Shown one piece after another: positions 7,623 through 15,097 of a DNA stretch of 18,333 nucleotides (position 1 is the stretch's first letter; each line of letters opens with the position of its first letter). The translations under genes and the position numbers were made by a program. The DNA lies in assembly GCA_030698645.1 (NCBI GenBank), contig JAUYMV010000406.1, positions 1 through 18,333 of the forward strand, read 5' to 3'. The notes beneath the pieces are model-generated. The model saw only the letters and a list, made by a program, of their open reading frames with translations, had not been told where the DNA came from and made no database searches. Source of the DNA: Mesorhizobium sp. Its GTDB lineage: Bacteria; Pseudomonadota; Alphaproteobacteria; Rhizobiales; Rhizobiaceae.

Positions 7623-8975
7623 TCATCGTCCATAGAACATCCTCGGCAGCGCATAGACGATGTCCGGATAGACATAGAGGATCGCCATGGTGAAGAAGAC
7701 CATGAAGACATAGGGCAGCGAGCCCGCGAATATCTGCGTCAGGCGCACCTCGGGTGGCGCGATTCCCTTCAAGTAGTAGGCGGACATCGCCATGGGCGGG
7801 GTCAGGAAGGACGTCTGCAGGTTGAGTGCGATCAGGATGCCGAAGAACAGCGGGTCGATCTGGAATATGACCAGTAGCGGCAGGAAGATCGGCACGAAGA
7901 TGATGATGATTTCCGACCATTCGAGCGGCCAGCCGAGCAGGAAGATGATCAACTGGGCGAGCAGCAGGAACTGGATCGGGGTCAGGTCGAGGCCGACGAC
8001 GAAATCGCGCACGACGGATTCGCCCCCGAGATAGGAAAACACCGAGGCGAAGGTCCACGAGCCGACGAAGAGCCAGCAGACCATGGCTGTCGTCTTGACT
8101 GTCAGGTAGACCGATTCGCGGAGTCTCTCCCAAGTCAGCGCGCGGTAGGCCGCGGCGAGGACAAGGCCGCCGATCGCTCCGATCGCTGCTGCCTCCGATG
8201 GCGTCGCCAGGCCGAACAGAATGGCGCCAAGTACGCACGTGATGAGCAGCGCCAGCGGCAGGAACGACGTCGCCAGCATCCATATCATCTGGCCGATTGG
8301 AATCGGCGTCTCGGGTTCCCTGGGCTTGGGCGCCAGGCTCGGCTGCAGCCAGGCGCGCACGACGATGTAGATGAGGTAGAGGCCGGCGAGCAGGAAGCCC
8401 GGCAGCAGGGCGCCGGCATAGAGGCGGACGATCGACACGCCGGATGCCGCGGCATAGACGATGAGCATGATCGACGGCGGTATTAGAATGCCGAGCGTGC
8501 CGCCGGCGCAGATCACCCCGGATGCAAACCGCGTGTCGTAGTTGGCCTTCATCATCGCTGGCAAAGCGAGCAGGCCCATCAGCGTGACGACGGCGCCGAC
8601 GATGCCGGTGGCGGTGGCGAAGAGGGCGCAGGTGACGAGCGCCGCGACCGCCATGGAACCCGGCACGCGCCGGGTCGCCACGCTCAACGTATCGAACAGC
8701 TTGTCGACGATGCTGGCGCGCTCGACGATGTATCCCATGAACAGGAAGAGCGGGATCGCCGTCAGGACGTCATTGGCCATCACCGAATAGGTCTGGTTGA
8801 CGAACAGGTCGAAGACGCGGTTGTCGAAGATCGTCCGCATCCGCTCCGGATCGTAATAGGCGTAGTAGCCGAAGCCGATGCCCATCGCCATCAGCGTGAA
8901 GGCGATGGGAAAGCCGAGCATGATGACGAAGATGAACAGGCCCAGCATGAGGAGAGCGACTTGCGGGTCGGTCAT
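7623..8975 (-). CDS. dctM: TRAP transporter large permease subunit DctM
   Basis: DctM is the ion-coupled (usually Na+) translocating subunit of tripartite ATP-independent periplasmic transporters and here has 450 residues and about 12 membrane segments. Family hallmarks are visible: the N-terminal LGFPIAFTLMAMG, the IPLFLFMGYIVERA segment (74-87), the GILIPPS motif of the first half (162-168) and the AGALLPG segment (187-193). The start ATG at 8975 overlaps the dctQ stop as ATGA and is preceded by GGGAGGCGAAG. The same frame stays open upstream through all of dctQ up to 9620, but this is GC-rich shadow sequence without family resemblance. Sequence style (an extended loop with YYDPERMRTIF near 40-50) fits the mannitol/chloroaromatic-type group of TRAP permeases; the name of that group does not establish the substrate. 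Confidence 0.94.
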   Translation of the reverse strand: MTDPQVALLMLGLFIFVIMLGFPIAFTLMAMGIGFGYYAYYDPERMRTIFDNRVFDLFVNQTYSVMANDVLTAIPLFLFMGYIVERASIVDKLFDTLSVATRRVPGSMAVAALVTCALFATATGIVGAVVTLMGLLALPAMMKANYDTRFASGVICAGGTLGILIPPSIMLIVYAAASGVSIVRLYAGALLPGFLLAGLYLIYIVVRAWLQPSLAPKPREPETPIPIGQMIWMLATSFLPLALLITCVLGAILFGLATPSEAAAIGAIGGLVLAAAYRALTWERLRESVYLTVKTTAMVCWLFVGSWTFASVFSYLGGESVVRDFVVGLDLTPIQFLLLAQLIIFLLGWPLEWSEIIIIFVPIFLPLLVIFQIDPLFFGILIALNLQTSFLTPPMAMSAYYLKGIAPPEVRLTQIFAGSLPYVFMVFFTMAILYVYPDIVYALPRMFYGR

Positions 8976-9592
8976 TTCTTCGCCTCCCCCGGCAGTACCA
9001 CATCGACTGCTTCGCTGCCGTGGTGGAGCGCGCCGAGCCCCTCCTTCTGGAGGATCGTCTCCAGTTCCTCGACGTCGTCCTCCGGTCGCGGCCACGCGCC
9101 TTCCCGGATCGTGATGATGCAGCGGAAGATCTGGGCGACGCCCTGGAAGAGAAGCAGGATGCCGGCGGCGATGATTACGGTCTTGAACTGGTAGATCGGG
9201 ATATTGGCCGGGCTCATGCTGCTGACTTCCAGGTAGCGCCAGGACCTGCCGGCATATCTCCAGCCCGAAATGATCAGGGCGAGAACGCCGGGGAAAAAGA
9301 AGAAGACATAGAGCACAAGTTCGACAGTCGCCTGCGTGCGCGGCTTCCAGAGCCGGTAGACGAAATCGCCGCGCACGTGGCCGTCGCGCGACAGAGTGTA
9401 GGCGCCGGCCATCATGAACATGGTGCCGTACATCATGTAGCTGAGATCGAATGCCCAAGGCGTTGGCGCGTTGAGCACGTAGCGCACGAAGACCTCGTAG
9501 CCGACGCCGACCGTCATGACGATGACGCACCATGCGAAGACCTTGCCGAACCATGCGGACAGGCCGTCGGCAAACCGTATGTAGCTTTCCAT
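8972..9592 (-). CDS. dctQ: TRAP transporter small permease subunit DctQ
   Basis: The 206-residue protein has four predicted membrane segments (about 13-35, 49-67, 88-110 and 135-157), as expected for DctQ, which packs against DctM and helps dock the binding protein. The signature VFVRYVLNAPTPWAFDLSYM (34-53) is characteristic. A hydrophilic C-terminal tail of about 45 residues, rich in Glu and Asp, extends into the cytosol and is longer than in minimal DctQ proteins. A CAGGAG ribosome binding site lies before the ATG at 9592. It follows dctP after 82 bases that contain a stable hairpin, and its stop overlaps the dctM start by four bases, so QM are probably translated as a pair. Confidence 0.93.
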   Translation of the reverse strand: MESYIRFADGLSAWFGKVFAWCVIVMTVGVGYEVFVRYVLNAPTPWAFDLSYMMYGTMFMMAGAYTLSRDGHVRGDFVYRLWKPRTQATVELVLYVFFFFPGVLALIISGWRYAGRSWRYLEVSSMSPANIPIYQFKTVIIAAGILLLFQGVAQIFRCIITIREGAWPRPEDDVEELETILQKEGLGALHHGSEAVDVVLPGEAKK

Positions 9593-9625
9593 GTCCCGGG
9601 CGCTCCTGCAGGCTGTTCATGCACG

Positions 9626-9656
9626 GCGAACGGGGCGACGCGGCCGCCCCGTTCGC
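9626..9656 (-). terminator. Strong hairpin between dctP and dctQ
   Basis: GCGAACGGGGCG (9626-9637) pairs perfectly with CGCCCCGTTCGC (9645-9656) around a 7-base loop: a 12-bp GC-rich stem in the 82-base gap. No T run follows on the minus strand, so full termination is unlikely. In operons with a binding protein first, such hairpins commonly protect the upstream transcript or partly attenuate it, which gives more binding protein than permease; that role is inferred here from position. Confidence 0.75.
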
Positions 9657-9674
9657 TATCGAGCGTCCCGAGAG

Positions 9675-10796
9675 CTAGATCTTGCCCGGATAGTAGTGCT
9701 GGTAGGCCAGCTTGTAGTCGGGCGAATTCAGCAGGCTGTAGTAGACCACGCGTTCGCACCAGGCCTTCTGGCTGTCGACGACCTTGCTGAAATAGGCGTC
9801 CGCCATTAGCGGCGGCAGGATCTTGTCCCAGGCTTCGAGCTGAGCCTGCAGCACCGAATCGGGGGTGCGCTTCACGTTGACGCCCGACTCCGTCTGCAGC
9901 TTCTGTAGGTCGGAAGAGTACTGGTCCATGGCGAGAGCGAAATTGGCGAGATGCGCCGCCTCGACGCCATGCTTCAGGATCGCCTGCAGGTCGGGAGCGA
10001 GGCTCTCGAACTTGTCCTTGTTGAAGATGTATTCGAAGGACTCGCTGGCCTGGTGGTAGGACGACAGCATGTAGTTCTTGGCGACGTCCTGCGCGCCGAA
10101 GCGCATATCGGAGGTCGGATTGTTGAACTCGAAGCCGTCGATCACGCCACGCTCCATGGCGGGCACGATTTCGCCGCCGGGAAGCTGGGCGACGCTGGCG
10201 CCCAAGGCCTGGAAGAGGTCCGCGGCAAGTCCGACGGTGCGATACTTCAAGCCGGCGAGCTGGCTGACGTCGGTGATTTCGCTCTTGAACCAGCCAAGCG
10301 GCTGGGCCGGCATGCCGAAGGACAGGAAGCCAACGACGTTGAGACCGAGAATATCCTGCGTCAGCTCGCGATAGAGTTCGGCGCCGCCACCATGATAGAG
10401 CCAGGCGATCATCTGGTTGGCATCCGCGCCGAAAACGGGGCCGGTGCCGAACAGCGACGCGGCCTTGTTCTTGCCGTACCAGTAGACCGGCACCGTGTGC
10501 GCCGCGTCGATCAGGCCATCGTGACAAGCGTCCTGCACCTGAAACGCGCCGACCACGGCGCCTGCCGGCAGGAGGTCGATCTTGAGGCGCCCGCCCGACA
10601 TGGCCTCGACGCGCTCGACATATTGCTTGGCCATGTCCTGAAAGACATCGGACGCCGGCCAGGACGACTGCATCTTCAGGGTGATCGGCGCCTGGGCGAG
10701 CACCGCCGGCGCGGCCAACGCGCCAGCCGTCACTGTCCCCGCGGCAAGGCCGGACTTGGCAAGGAAGTTTCTGCGCGAAATTGTTCCGTTGGTCAT
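9675..10796 (-). CDS. dctP: TRAP transporter substrate-binding protein DctP, Tat-exported
   Basis: This periplasmic solute-binding protein captures the substrate for DctQM. From the ATG at 10796 it has 373 residues, with a GGGAGGA ribosome binding site 4-5 bases ahead; an in-frame ATG at 10829 lacks one. A twin-arginine signal is evident (SRRNFLAKSG, 7-16, then a weakly hydrophobic AAGTVTAGALAAPAVLA), with cleavage near 34-36, so it is probably exported folded. The overall sequence resembles the family of the 2-oxoacid-binding TakP group: HGGGAELY (135-142), the conserved LKYR with the carboxylate-binding arginine Arg186, and the hinge region PAMERGVIDG (212-221). At 222-230 it reads FEFNNPTSD where TakP-type proteins have a tryptophan-containing EWxxP segment. 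An organic acid with a carboxylate is likely; its identity cannot be read. Possible Tat export is unusual enough to note but common in this subgroup. Confidence 0.92.
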   Translation of the reverse strand: MTNGTISRRNFLAKSGLAAGTVTAGALAAPAVLAQAPITLKMQSSWPASDVFQDMAKQYVERVEAMSGGRLKIDLLPAGAVVGAFQVQDACHDGLIDAAHTVPVYWYGKNKAASLFGTGPVFGADANQMIAWLYHGGGAELYRELTQDILGLNVVGFLSFGMPAQPLGWFKSEITDVSQLAGLKYRTVGLAADLFQALGASVAQLPGGEIVPAMERGVIDGFEFNNPTSDMRFGAQDVAKNYMLSSYHQASESFEYIFNKDKFESLAPDLQAILKHGVEAAHLANFALAMDQYSSDLQKLQTESGVNVKRTPDSVLQAQLEAWDKILPPLMADAYFSKVVDSQKAWCERVVYYSLLNSPDYKLAYQHYYPGKI

Positions 10797-10840
10797 TGGA
10801 TCCTCCCGAGATTGTTTTGATGTGAACATTCGGCCCGGTC

Positions 10841-10868
10841 AGAATAGGTGATAGTCCATGTGATTCAA
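10841..10868 (-). promoter_or_regulatory. Probable promoter of the TRAP operon
   Basis: On the minus strand TTGAAT (10863-10868), a 16-base spacer and TATTCT (10841-10846) form a moderate sigma-70-like promoter; each box matches 4 of 6 consensus bases. Transcription would begin about 35-40 bases before the dctP start. The inverted arms at 10890-10936 lie just upstream of the -35 box. Confidence 0.45.
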
Positions 10869-10889
10869 GTCAGTTGTTGGATTCACGCG

Positions 10890-10936
10890 ATGCTGCGGTT
10901 GCGAACACATATATTGCGATGCAGCATGACGATGCT
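10890..10936. promoter_or_regulatory. Inverted-repeat cluster between dctP and lysE, candidate operator
   Basis: ATGCTGC (10890-10896) is mirrored by GCAGCAT (10921-10927), and AGCAT (10923-10927) is mirrored again by ATGCT (10932-10936) with a 4-base spacer. A direct repeat TTGCGA (10899-10904 and 10914-10919) sits between the outer arms. The block is 22-68 bases upstream of the dctP -35 box, where an activator or looping repressor could bind, and is shared with the divergent lysE gene. No regulator gene is nearby in the window. Confidence 0.4.
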
Positions 10937-11068
10937 TGGCGCTATTCCGAAGGTGCCCCTTGATACCATCGCACGGCCGGGGGAGGCGGATGCGCGTTTG
11001 CGCAAGGCGCCAGTTTCCAACGCCGCCACGGCGCGCTAGAGATCAGGCGCCGCGCCGGAGCCTCCACG

Positions 11069-11716
11069 ATGACCGCCTCGTTCATTCCCGACATTTCCAC
11101 CATCCTGCAGTTCGCGGTGGCAACCTTCATCATCGCAATCACGCCCGGACCGGACATGACGCTTTTCGTCGGTCGCGCCTTGTCCGAGGGCAAGGCGGCG
11201 GGCCTCGCCTGCATGGCCGGCGCGCTGACCGGCTGCCTGTTGCACACGACGGCGGTGGCTGTCGGCCTGTCCGCGCTGATCGTCGCATCGCCGCAGGCAT
11301 TTCTGGTTCTGAAGATATTCGGGGCCGGCTATCTCGTCTGGCTCGCCTGGCAGGCAGTCCGGCACGGTTCGGCCTTTTCACCCGAACGGAAGACGGGCGC
11401 CGGTCATTCGCCGCTGCAGAACTGGGCGACCGGCATCGGCATCAACCTGCTCAATCCGAAGATCATCCTGTTCTTCATGACCTTCCTACCGCAATTCGTC
11501 TCCGTCGACGATCCGCATGCGGCAGCAAAGCTGTTCTTTTTGGGCGGCTTGTTCATCGCGGTATCTTTGCCCGTGACGATCCCCATGGTGATCGCGGCGG
11601 ACGGGTTCTCAGGGCTCTTGAAAAAGAGCCCGAAAGTCACCCGCATCGTCGACTATCTATTCGCGGGTGTGTTCTCGGCCTTCGCCATCCGGATCGTTTC
11701 TGCACAGGCGAATTAA
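11069..11716 (+). CDS. LysE/RhtB family amino acid exporter
   Basis: The 215-residue inner membrane protein has about six hydrophobic segments and the family signature ITPGPDM (24-30) at the end of helix 1, followed by GRALSEGKAAGLACMAGALTG, and the second conserved element INLLNPKIILFFMTFLPQF (125-143). Members export amino acids or derivatives such as threonine, homoserine or lysine by proton exchange; the specific substrate is not visible. The ATG at 11069 has a CGGAG ribosome binding site 8 bases ahead. It is divergent from the TRAP operon and followed by an unrelated porin-like gene with its own promoter, so it is probably monocistronic. No clear terminator hairpin follows; the first 40 bases downstream are AT-rich. 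Confidence 0.9.
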   Translation: MTASFIPDISTILQFAVATFIIAITPGPDMTLFVGRALSEGKAAGLACMAGALTGCLLHTTAVAVGLSALIVASPQAFLVLKIFGAGYLVWLAWQAVRHGSAFSPERKTGAGHSPLQNWATGIGINLLNPKIILFFMTFLPQFVSVDDPHAAAKLFFLGGLFIAVSLPVTIPMVIAADGFSGLLKKSPKVTRIVDYLFAGVFSAFAIRIVSAQAN

Positions 11717-11760
11717 TAAAAGATACAAGTACTTAATGGATAGGTGTTGCCGTTTTGCAC

Positions 11761-11790
11761 TTGAACGGCGACGCGAATCCGTCCTATTCA
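11761..11790 (+). promoter_or_regulatory. Possible promoter of the Omp25-like gene
   Basis: TTGAAC (11761-11766), an 18-base spacer and TATTCA (11785-11790), preceded by an AT-rich stretch (about 11712-11745) that could act as an UP element. The predicted start near 11797 gives a leader of about 40 bases. Confidence 0.35.
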
Positions 11791-11804
11791 GGATGATTGA
11801 AATG

Positions 11805-11826
11805 GCGGGCCGACCCGCATAGCGGG
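11805..11826 (+). repeat. Mutually exclusive short stems in the Omp25-like leader
   Basis: Three arms follow in order: GCGGG (11805-11809), CCCGC (11814-11818) and GCGGG (11822-11826). The middle arm can pair with either neighbour (loops of 4 and 3 bases). The second stem ends 10 bases before the ATG at 11837 and would occupy the ribosome-binding region, where no good Shine-Dalgarno sequence is visible. A control function is speculative. Confidence 0.35.
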
Positions 11827-11836
11827 ATTTAGCGGC

Positions 11837-12493
11837 ATGAAACAGATTCTCCTCGGCTCGGTCGCGGTACTCTGCCTGACGGGCTTCGCCCAGGCGCAGG
11901 AGCCGAGCTACAGCTGGGCCAGCCGCTATCTCGGCGTGCAGGCCGGATACGCTCATTCCGGTGCGCATTTTAGCGGCGATGCAACGTCATTCGCAGGCAA
12001 CTACAGCGAGAACGCCTTCATCGGCGGCATCTATGCCGGACAGGATTGGCAGACCGGTCGCTTCGTCTATGGCGGGACGGTCGATTTCGACTGGGTCGAT
12101 GGCGGTGATATGGCTTTCGGCAATGTCGATCCGATGACCGGTGGCAAGGGCGAGGCCTACAGCTATGACATCGATTGGGTCGCTTCGGCGCGCGCGCGCC
12201 TCGGCTACGCGCCGACCGACCGGTTGCTCACTTATGCGACCGGCGGCGTGGCCGTCGGCCATTTCGAGGCAACGGCCTATAGCTTCCCTTTTGCCCCGGC
12301 AAGTTACTCCGGCGTGAAGTTCGGCGGCGTCATCGGCGCAGGTCTCGAATATGCGTTCAAGAACAACTGGTCGATCAAAGGCGAATATCTGCACTATGCC
12401 TTCGACACGATCGACTTCAACCTGGGCGGAACCAACGCCCGTTTCCGGCCGTCCCTCGATGTGGTGCGGGTCGGCGTCGCCTATCGGTTCTAG
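11837..12493 (+). CDS. Omp25-like outer-membrane beta-barrel protein
   Basis: A 218-residue outer-membrane protein of the small eight-strand barrel type found in Brucella, Bartonella and rhizobia (Omp25/Omp31, hemin-binding protein group). It has a signal peptide (1-20, ending AQA before QE), a first barrel strand RYLGVQAGYAHS (30-41), repeated alternating strands such as IGGIYAGQDWQ, DIDWVASARARLGYAPTDRLL and GVIGAGLEYAFKNNWSIKG, and ends in VGVAYRF with the C-terminal Phe recognised by the Bam machinery. Length is typical. Such proteins stabilise the outer membrane and contribute to envelope integrity; no transport role can be assigned. The start is fixed by the signal peptide rather than by a ribosome binding site, which is weak. 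It converges on the GNAT gene at 12560. Confidence 0.9.
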   Translation: MKQILLGSVAVLCLTGFAQAQEPSYSWASRYLGVQAGYAHSGAHFSGDATSFAGNYSENAFIGGIYAGQDWQTGRFVYGGTVDFDWVDGGDMAFGNVDPMTGGKGEAYSYDIDWVASARARLGYAPTDRLLTYATGGVAVGHFEATAYSFPFAPASYSGVKFGGVIGAGLEYAFKNNWSIKGEYLHYAFDTIDFNLGGTNARFRPSLDVVRVGVAYRF

Positions 12494-12559
12494 CGACGCC
12501 CCGTATCGACACGCCCGATGCCGGGCCGTCTCGATCCGAGTGGCGCGGCGTTCCGTCGT

Positions 12560-13219
12560 TCAGGGTTTGATGCCTGGGCCACCATAGGTTCCGAACACAC
12601 GCGCTGCGGAGCGTTCTTCGTATTCTTCTACCGACAGCGCATAGAGCAACTGGTCGAGCCGCTCGCCGGTCGCGCCATCAATGCGGTGGCCCCGGAGCGT
12701 GCCTTCAAGACGAAGCCCGGCGTTCTCGCAGGCCTTGATCGCCGACAAGTTGCGCGCGAGCGGCTGGAAGGTCAGCTTCTCGAGCTTGCGCTCGCGGAAG
12801 AACATCCGACAGAGGAGCCTCATCGCCTCGAGTGACACGCGCTTGCCACGGTTGTCCGGATCGCCCACCACCATGTGCACGGAGCCCAGCTTGTGGCGCA
12901 GATCCACCTCGAGGACGATCAGGCCGACGGCGCCGTCGTCCTCGCGTCGCCGGACGGCCATCACACTGCGCTTCAGATTGTCGAAGCTCGTCACATAGGC
13001 GCGAAACGCGTCGAGGCCCATCGCCTGTCGCGGCGCATTCAGGCCTTCCATGATCGCCGGATCGGCGAGCCATTCGGCGATTTCGGGCGTGACCTCCGCG
13101 GGCGTCAGCGTGCGAAGACGAAAACTGTCATTCCAGCGATCGACGAAGATGGGATTCAGGCGCTGCGCGGCCAATGGCGTCAGGAGGGAAGAACGCGGCG
13201 CCTGTGGCATCTTGGGCAT
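12560..13219 (-). CDS. GNAT family N-acetyltransferase
   Basis: This 219-residue protein carries a GNAT fold from about residue 32 to 185: a FRLRTLTPAEVT beginning, central strand VDLRHKLGSVHMVVGDP (105-121), the acetyl-CoA loop DNRGKRVSLEAM (122-133; a divergent RxxGxG/A version), and the ARNLSAIKACENAGLRLEG segment (155-173) typical of RimJ/RimL-like enzymes. The first 30 residues (MPKMPQ... to DRWN) are an extension with no family resemblance; a second in-frame ATG at 13210 would shorten it slightly. GAGGAA precedes the chosen ATG. It lies 34 bases behind the membrane protein gene and is probably the last gene of the rlmN transcript. The substrate is unknown. Confidence 0.85.
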   Translation of the reverse strand: MPKMPQAPRSSLLTPLAAQRLNPIFVDRWNDSFRLRTLTPAEVTPEIAEWLADPAIMEGLNAPRQAMGLDAFRAYVTSFDNLKRSVMAVRRREDDGAVGLIVLEVDLRHKLGSVHMVVGDPDNRGKRVSLEAMRLLCRMFFRERKLEKLTFQPLARNLSAIKACENAGLRLEGTLRGHRIDGATGERLDQLLYALSVEEYEERSAARVFGTYGGPGIKP

Positions 13220-13253
13220 GGGTATTCCTCTTGCGGCAGTTTCGGCAGCGAGT

Positions 13254-13754
13254 TCACTCGGATGTGCGGTTCAATCGCGCGAAGCCCGCGAACCGTCCAG
13301 CCAGCGCCCAATAGATGAGCCCCGCGACCAGGCCCGCGCCGACGATCACCATCACGAAGCGTGGATCGTCGAACGGCTCGCGGCGTATTTCGGGCAACGG
13401 GCTGCCATCCCCGAACGAGATCGGCTCTGGTCCCGAATACCAGAACAGGGCGATGACCGTGGTTGCGGCAACCGCGCCGCCAATCGCATAGAACAACCAG
13501 TCCCGCGCGCCGAGAACTTCGCCGACGCCGATCGCAACCACTGCCGGGAGGAACGCGAAATAGGCGATAAAGAGCGCGACGAGGGGGATCGAGAAGACGA
13601 TCGACCCAAGCGCGATCCAAGGCGCCTCCTCCGCGGTCCAGCCAAGCGCGCCGAGCCACATCAGGTGGATGAACGCGCTCGCCGCGACCGCCGCCATCGC
13701 ATAGGCGAGCAGGATCAGGAACAGCCGGCCGAGGTAGACGAGGAGCCGGTTCAC
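13254..13754 (-). CDS. Four-helix inner membrane protein of unknown function
   Basis: The 166-residue product has four predicted membrane segments (about 8-30, 46-78, 86-106 and 133-153), with a hydrophilic, proline-rich loop between the third and fourth (107-132, [20 protein letters not shown]). No catalytic motif is seen. The start is taken as GTG at 13752-13754, which overlaps the rlmN stop as GTGA; GCGAGGA directly ahead is closer than ideal for a ribosome binding site, so reinitiation after rlmN is probable. The frame stays open upstream within rlmN to 13946, but that part is shadow sequence. Tight linkage to rlmN suggests conserved co-transcription rather than a shared function. Confidence 0.78.
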   Translation of the reverse strand: MNRLLVYLGRLFLILLAYAMAAVAASAFIHLMWLGALGWTAEEAPWIALGSIVFSIPLVALFIAYFAFLPAVVAIGVGEVLGARDWLFYAIGGAVAATTVIALFWYSGPEPISFGDGSPLPEIRREPFDDPRFVMVIVGAGLVAGLIYWALAGRFAGFARLNRTSE

Positions 13755-14989
13755 TCCTCGCCATGCCCCGCGATCATCATGGCCTCCAGAGCCAGGCGAT
13801 CGACACGGCGCATGCGCTCGGAATCCGACTTGAGCTGGCCGCAGGCGGCGAGGATGTCGCGGCCGCGCGGCGTGCGGATCGGCGAGGCATAGCCGGCATT
13901 GTTGATGTAGTCGGCGAATTTCTCGATCGTCTCCCATTCCGAGCACTGGTAATTGGTGCCGGGCCAGGGATTGAACGGGATCAGGTTGATCTTGGCCGGA
14001 ATGCCCTTGAGAAGCTTGACCAGCGCCTTGGCGTCGTCGATCGAGTCGTTGACGTCGCGCAGCATGACATATTCGAAGGTGATGCGGCGCGCATTGGACA
14101 GGCCCGGATAGGCGCGGCAGGCGGCGATCAGGTCCTTGAGCGGATATTTCTTGTTGATCGGTACCAGCAGGTCGCGCAGGTCGTCGTTCGTCGCGTGCAG
14201 CGAGATCGCCAGCATGACGCCGATCTCCTCGCCGGCCTTGACGATCTCCGGCACGACGCCGGACGTCGACAGCGTGATGCGGCGCTTCGACAGCGACAGG
14301 CCGTCCCCGTCCGAAGCGATTAGCAGCGCCCTCTTGACCTCGTCGAAATTGTAGAGCGGCTCACCCATGCCCATCATGACGATGTTGGTGATCTTGCGGC
14401 CTTCCGACGGGACGATTGCGCCATCGGGCGTGTCGCGCTCGGGGAAGTCGCCGAGCCGGTCGCGCGCGACGAGCAATTGCGCGAGGATTTCCTCGGCCGT
14501 CAAATTGCGCACCAGCTTCTGCGTGCCGGTGTGGCAGAAGGAGCAGGTCAGCGTGCAGCCGACCTGGGACGACAGGCAGAGCGTGCCGCGCCCTTCTTCG
14601 GGGATGTAGACGGTCTCGATCTCGACGGGTCGGCCGGCGCCTCGCGGCGGGAAGCGAAACAGCCATTTGCGAGTACCGTCGCCGGAGATCTGTTCCTCGA
14701 CGATTTCGGGCCGCGCGATCGTGAAGTGCCGTTCGAGGAGGGCGCGAAGGTCCTTGGAGATGTTGAACATCTGCGAAAAGTCCGACACGCCGCGCACGTA
14801 CAACCAGTGCCAGAGCTGGCTGACACGCATCCTGGCCTGGCGCTCAGGCACACCAGCGCCGATCAGCGCAACGGCAAGCTCCTCGCGCGAGAGGCCGACG
14901 AGCGAGGGTTTTTCGGCCGACAGCGTTCGCGTCGCCGCTGCGGGCATCCGCGCGGCGTCAGCGCCGTGGTCGATGGTGATGGAGGTCAT
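13751..14989 (-). CDS. rlmN: 23S rRNA (adenine2503-C2)/tRNA A37 methyltransferase RlmN
   Basis: RlmN is a radical SAM enzyme that methylates C2 of A2503 in 23S rRNA and A37 of some tRNAs. The 412-residue product has the 4Fe-4S motif CTLTCSFC (Cys145, 149, 152), the preceding conserved Cys138 in [10 protein letters not shown], and the mechanistic cysteine of the methyl-transfer cycle at Cys383 in [11 protein letters not shown]. The N-terminal RNA-binding region (30-100, with [14 protein letters not shown]) is present. It is about 28 residues longer than the E. coli protein, mostly at the N-terminus; no ribosome binding site stands before the ATG at 14989, and the ATG at residue 15 is no better, so the exact start is open. 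The 108 bases upstream towards the IalB gene carry a 6-bp hairpin at 15082-15098 overlapping the IalB stop, without a T run. Confidence 0.96.
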   Translation of the reverse strand: MTSITIDHGADAARMPAAATRTLSAEKPSLVGLSREELAVALIGAGVPERQARMRVSQLWHWLYVRGVSDFSQMFNISKDLRALLERHFTIARPEIVEEQISGDGTRKWLFRFPPRGAGRPVEIETVYIPEEGRGTLCLSSQVGCTLTCSFCHTGTQKLVRNLTAEEILAQLLVARDRLGDFPERDTPDGAIVPSEGRKITNIVMMGMGEPLYNFDEVKRALLIASDGDGLSLSKRRITLSTSGVVPEIVKAGEEIGVMLAISLHATNDDLRDLLVPINKKYPLKDLIAACRAYPGLSNARRITFEYVMLRDVNDSIDDAKALVKLLKGIPAKINLIPFNPWPGTNYQCSEWETIEKFADYINNAGYASPIRTPRGRDILAACGQLKSDSERMRRVDRLALEAMMIAGHGEE

Positions 14990-15097
14990 GGAGTTCGCAA
15001 GCCGCTTGGGGCCGACGGTCGCGCCGGCAAGTTGGCGGCCTCATAGCATGCCCGGCGCCATACGTCACGACAAGGTCGATCGGCCGGCGCTTCCGGC

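Noticed and set aside
8976..9620. 215-codon open upstream extension of the dctM frame through all of dctQ
   Set aside because: dctQ is clear in the other frame with family motifs, dctM has its own ribosome binding site at 8975, and the extension is Arg-rich shadow sequence.
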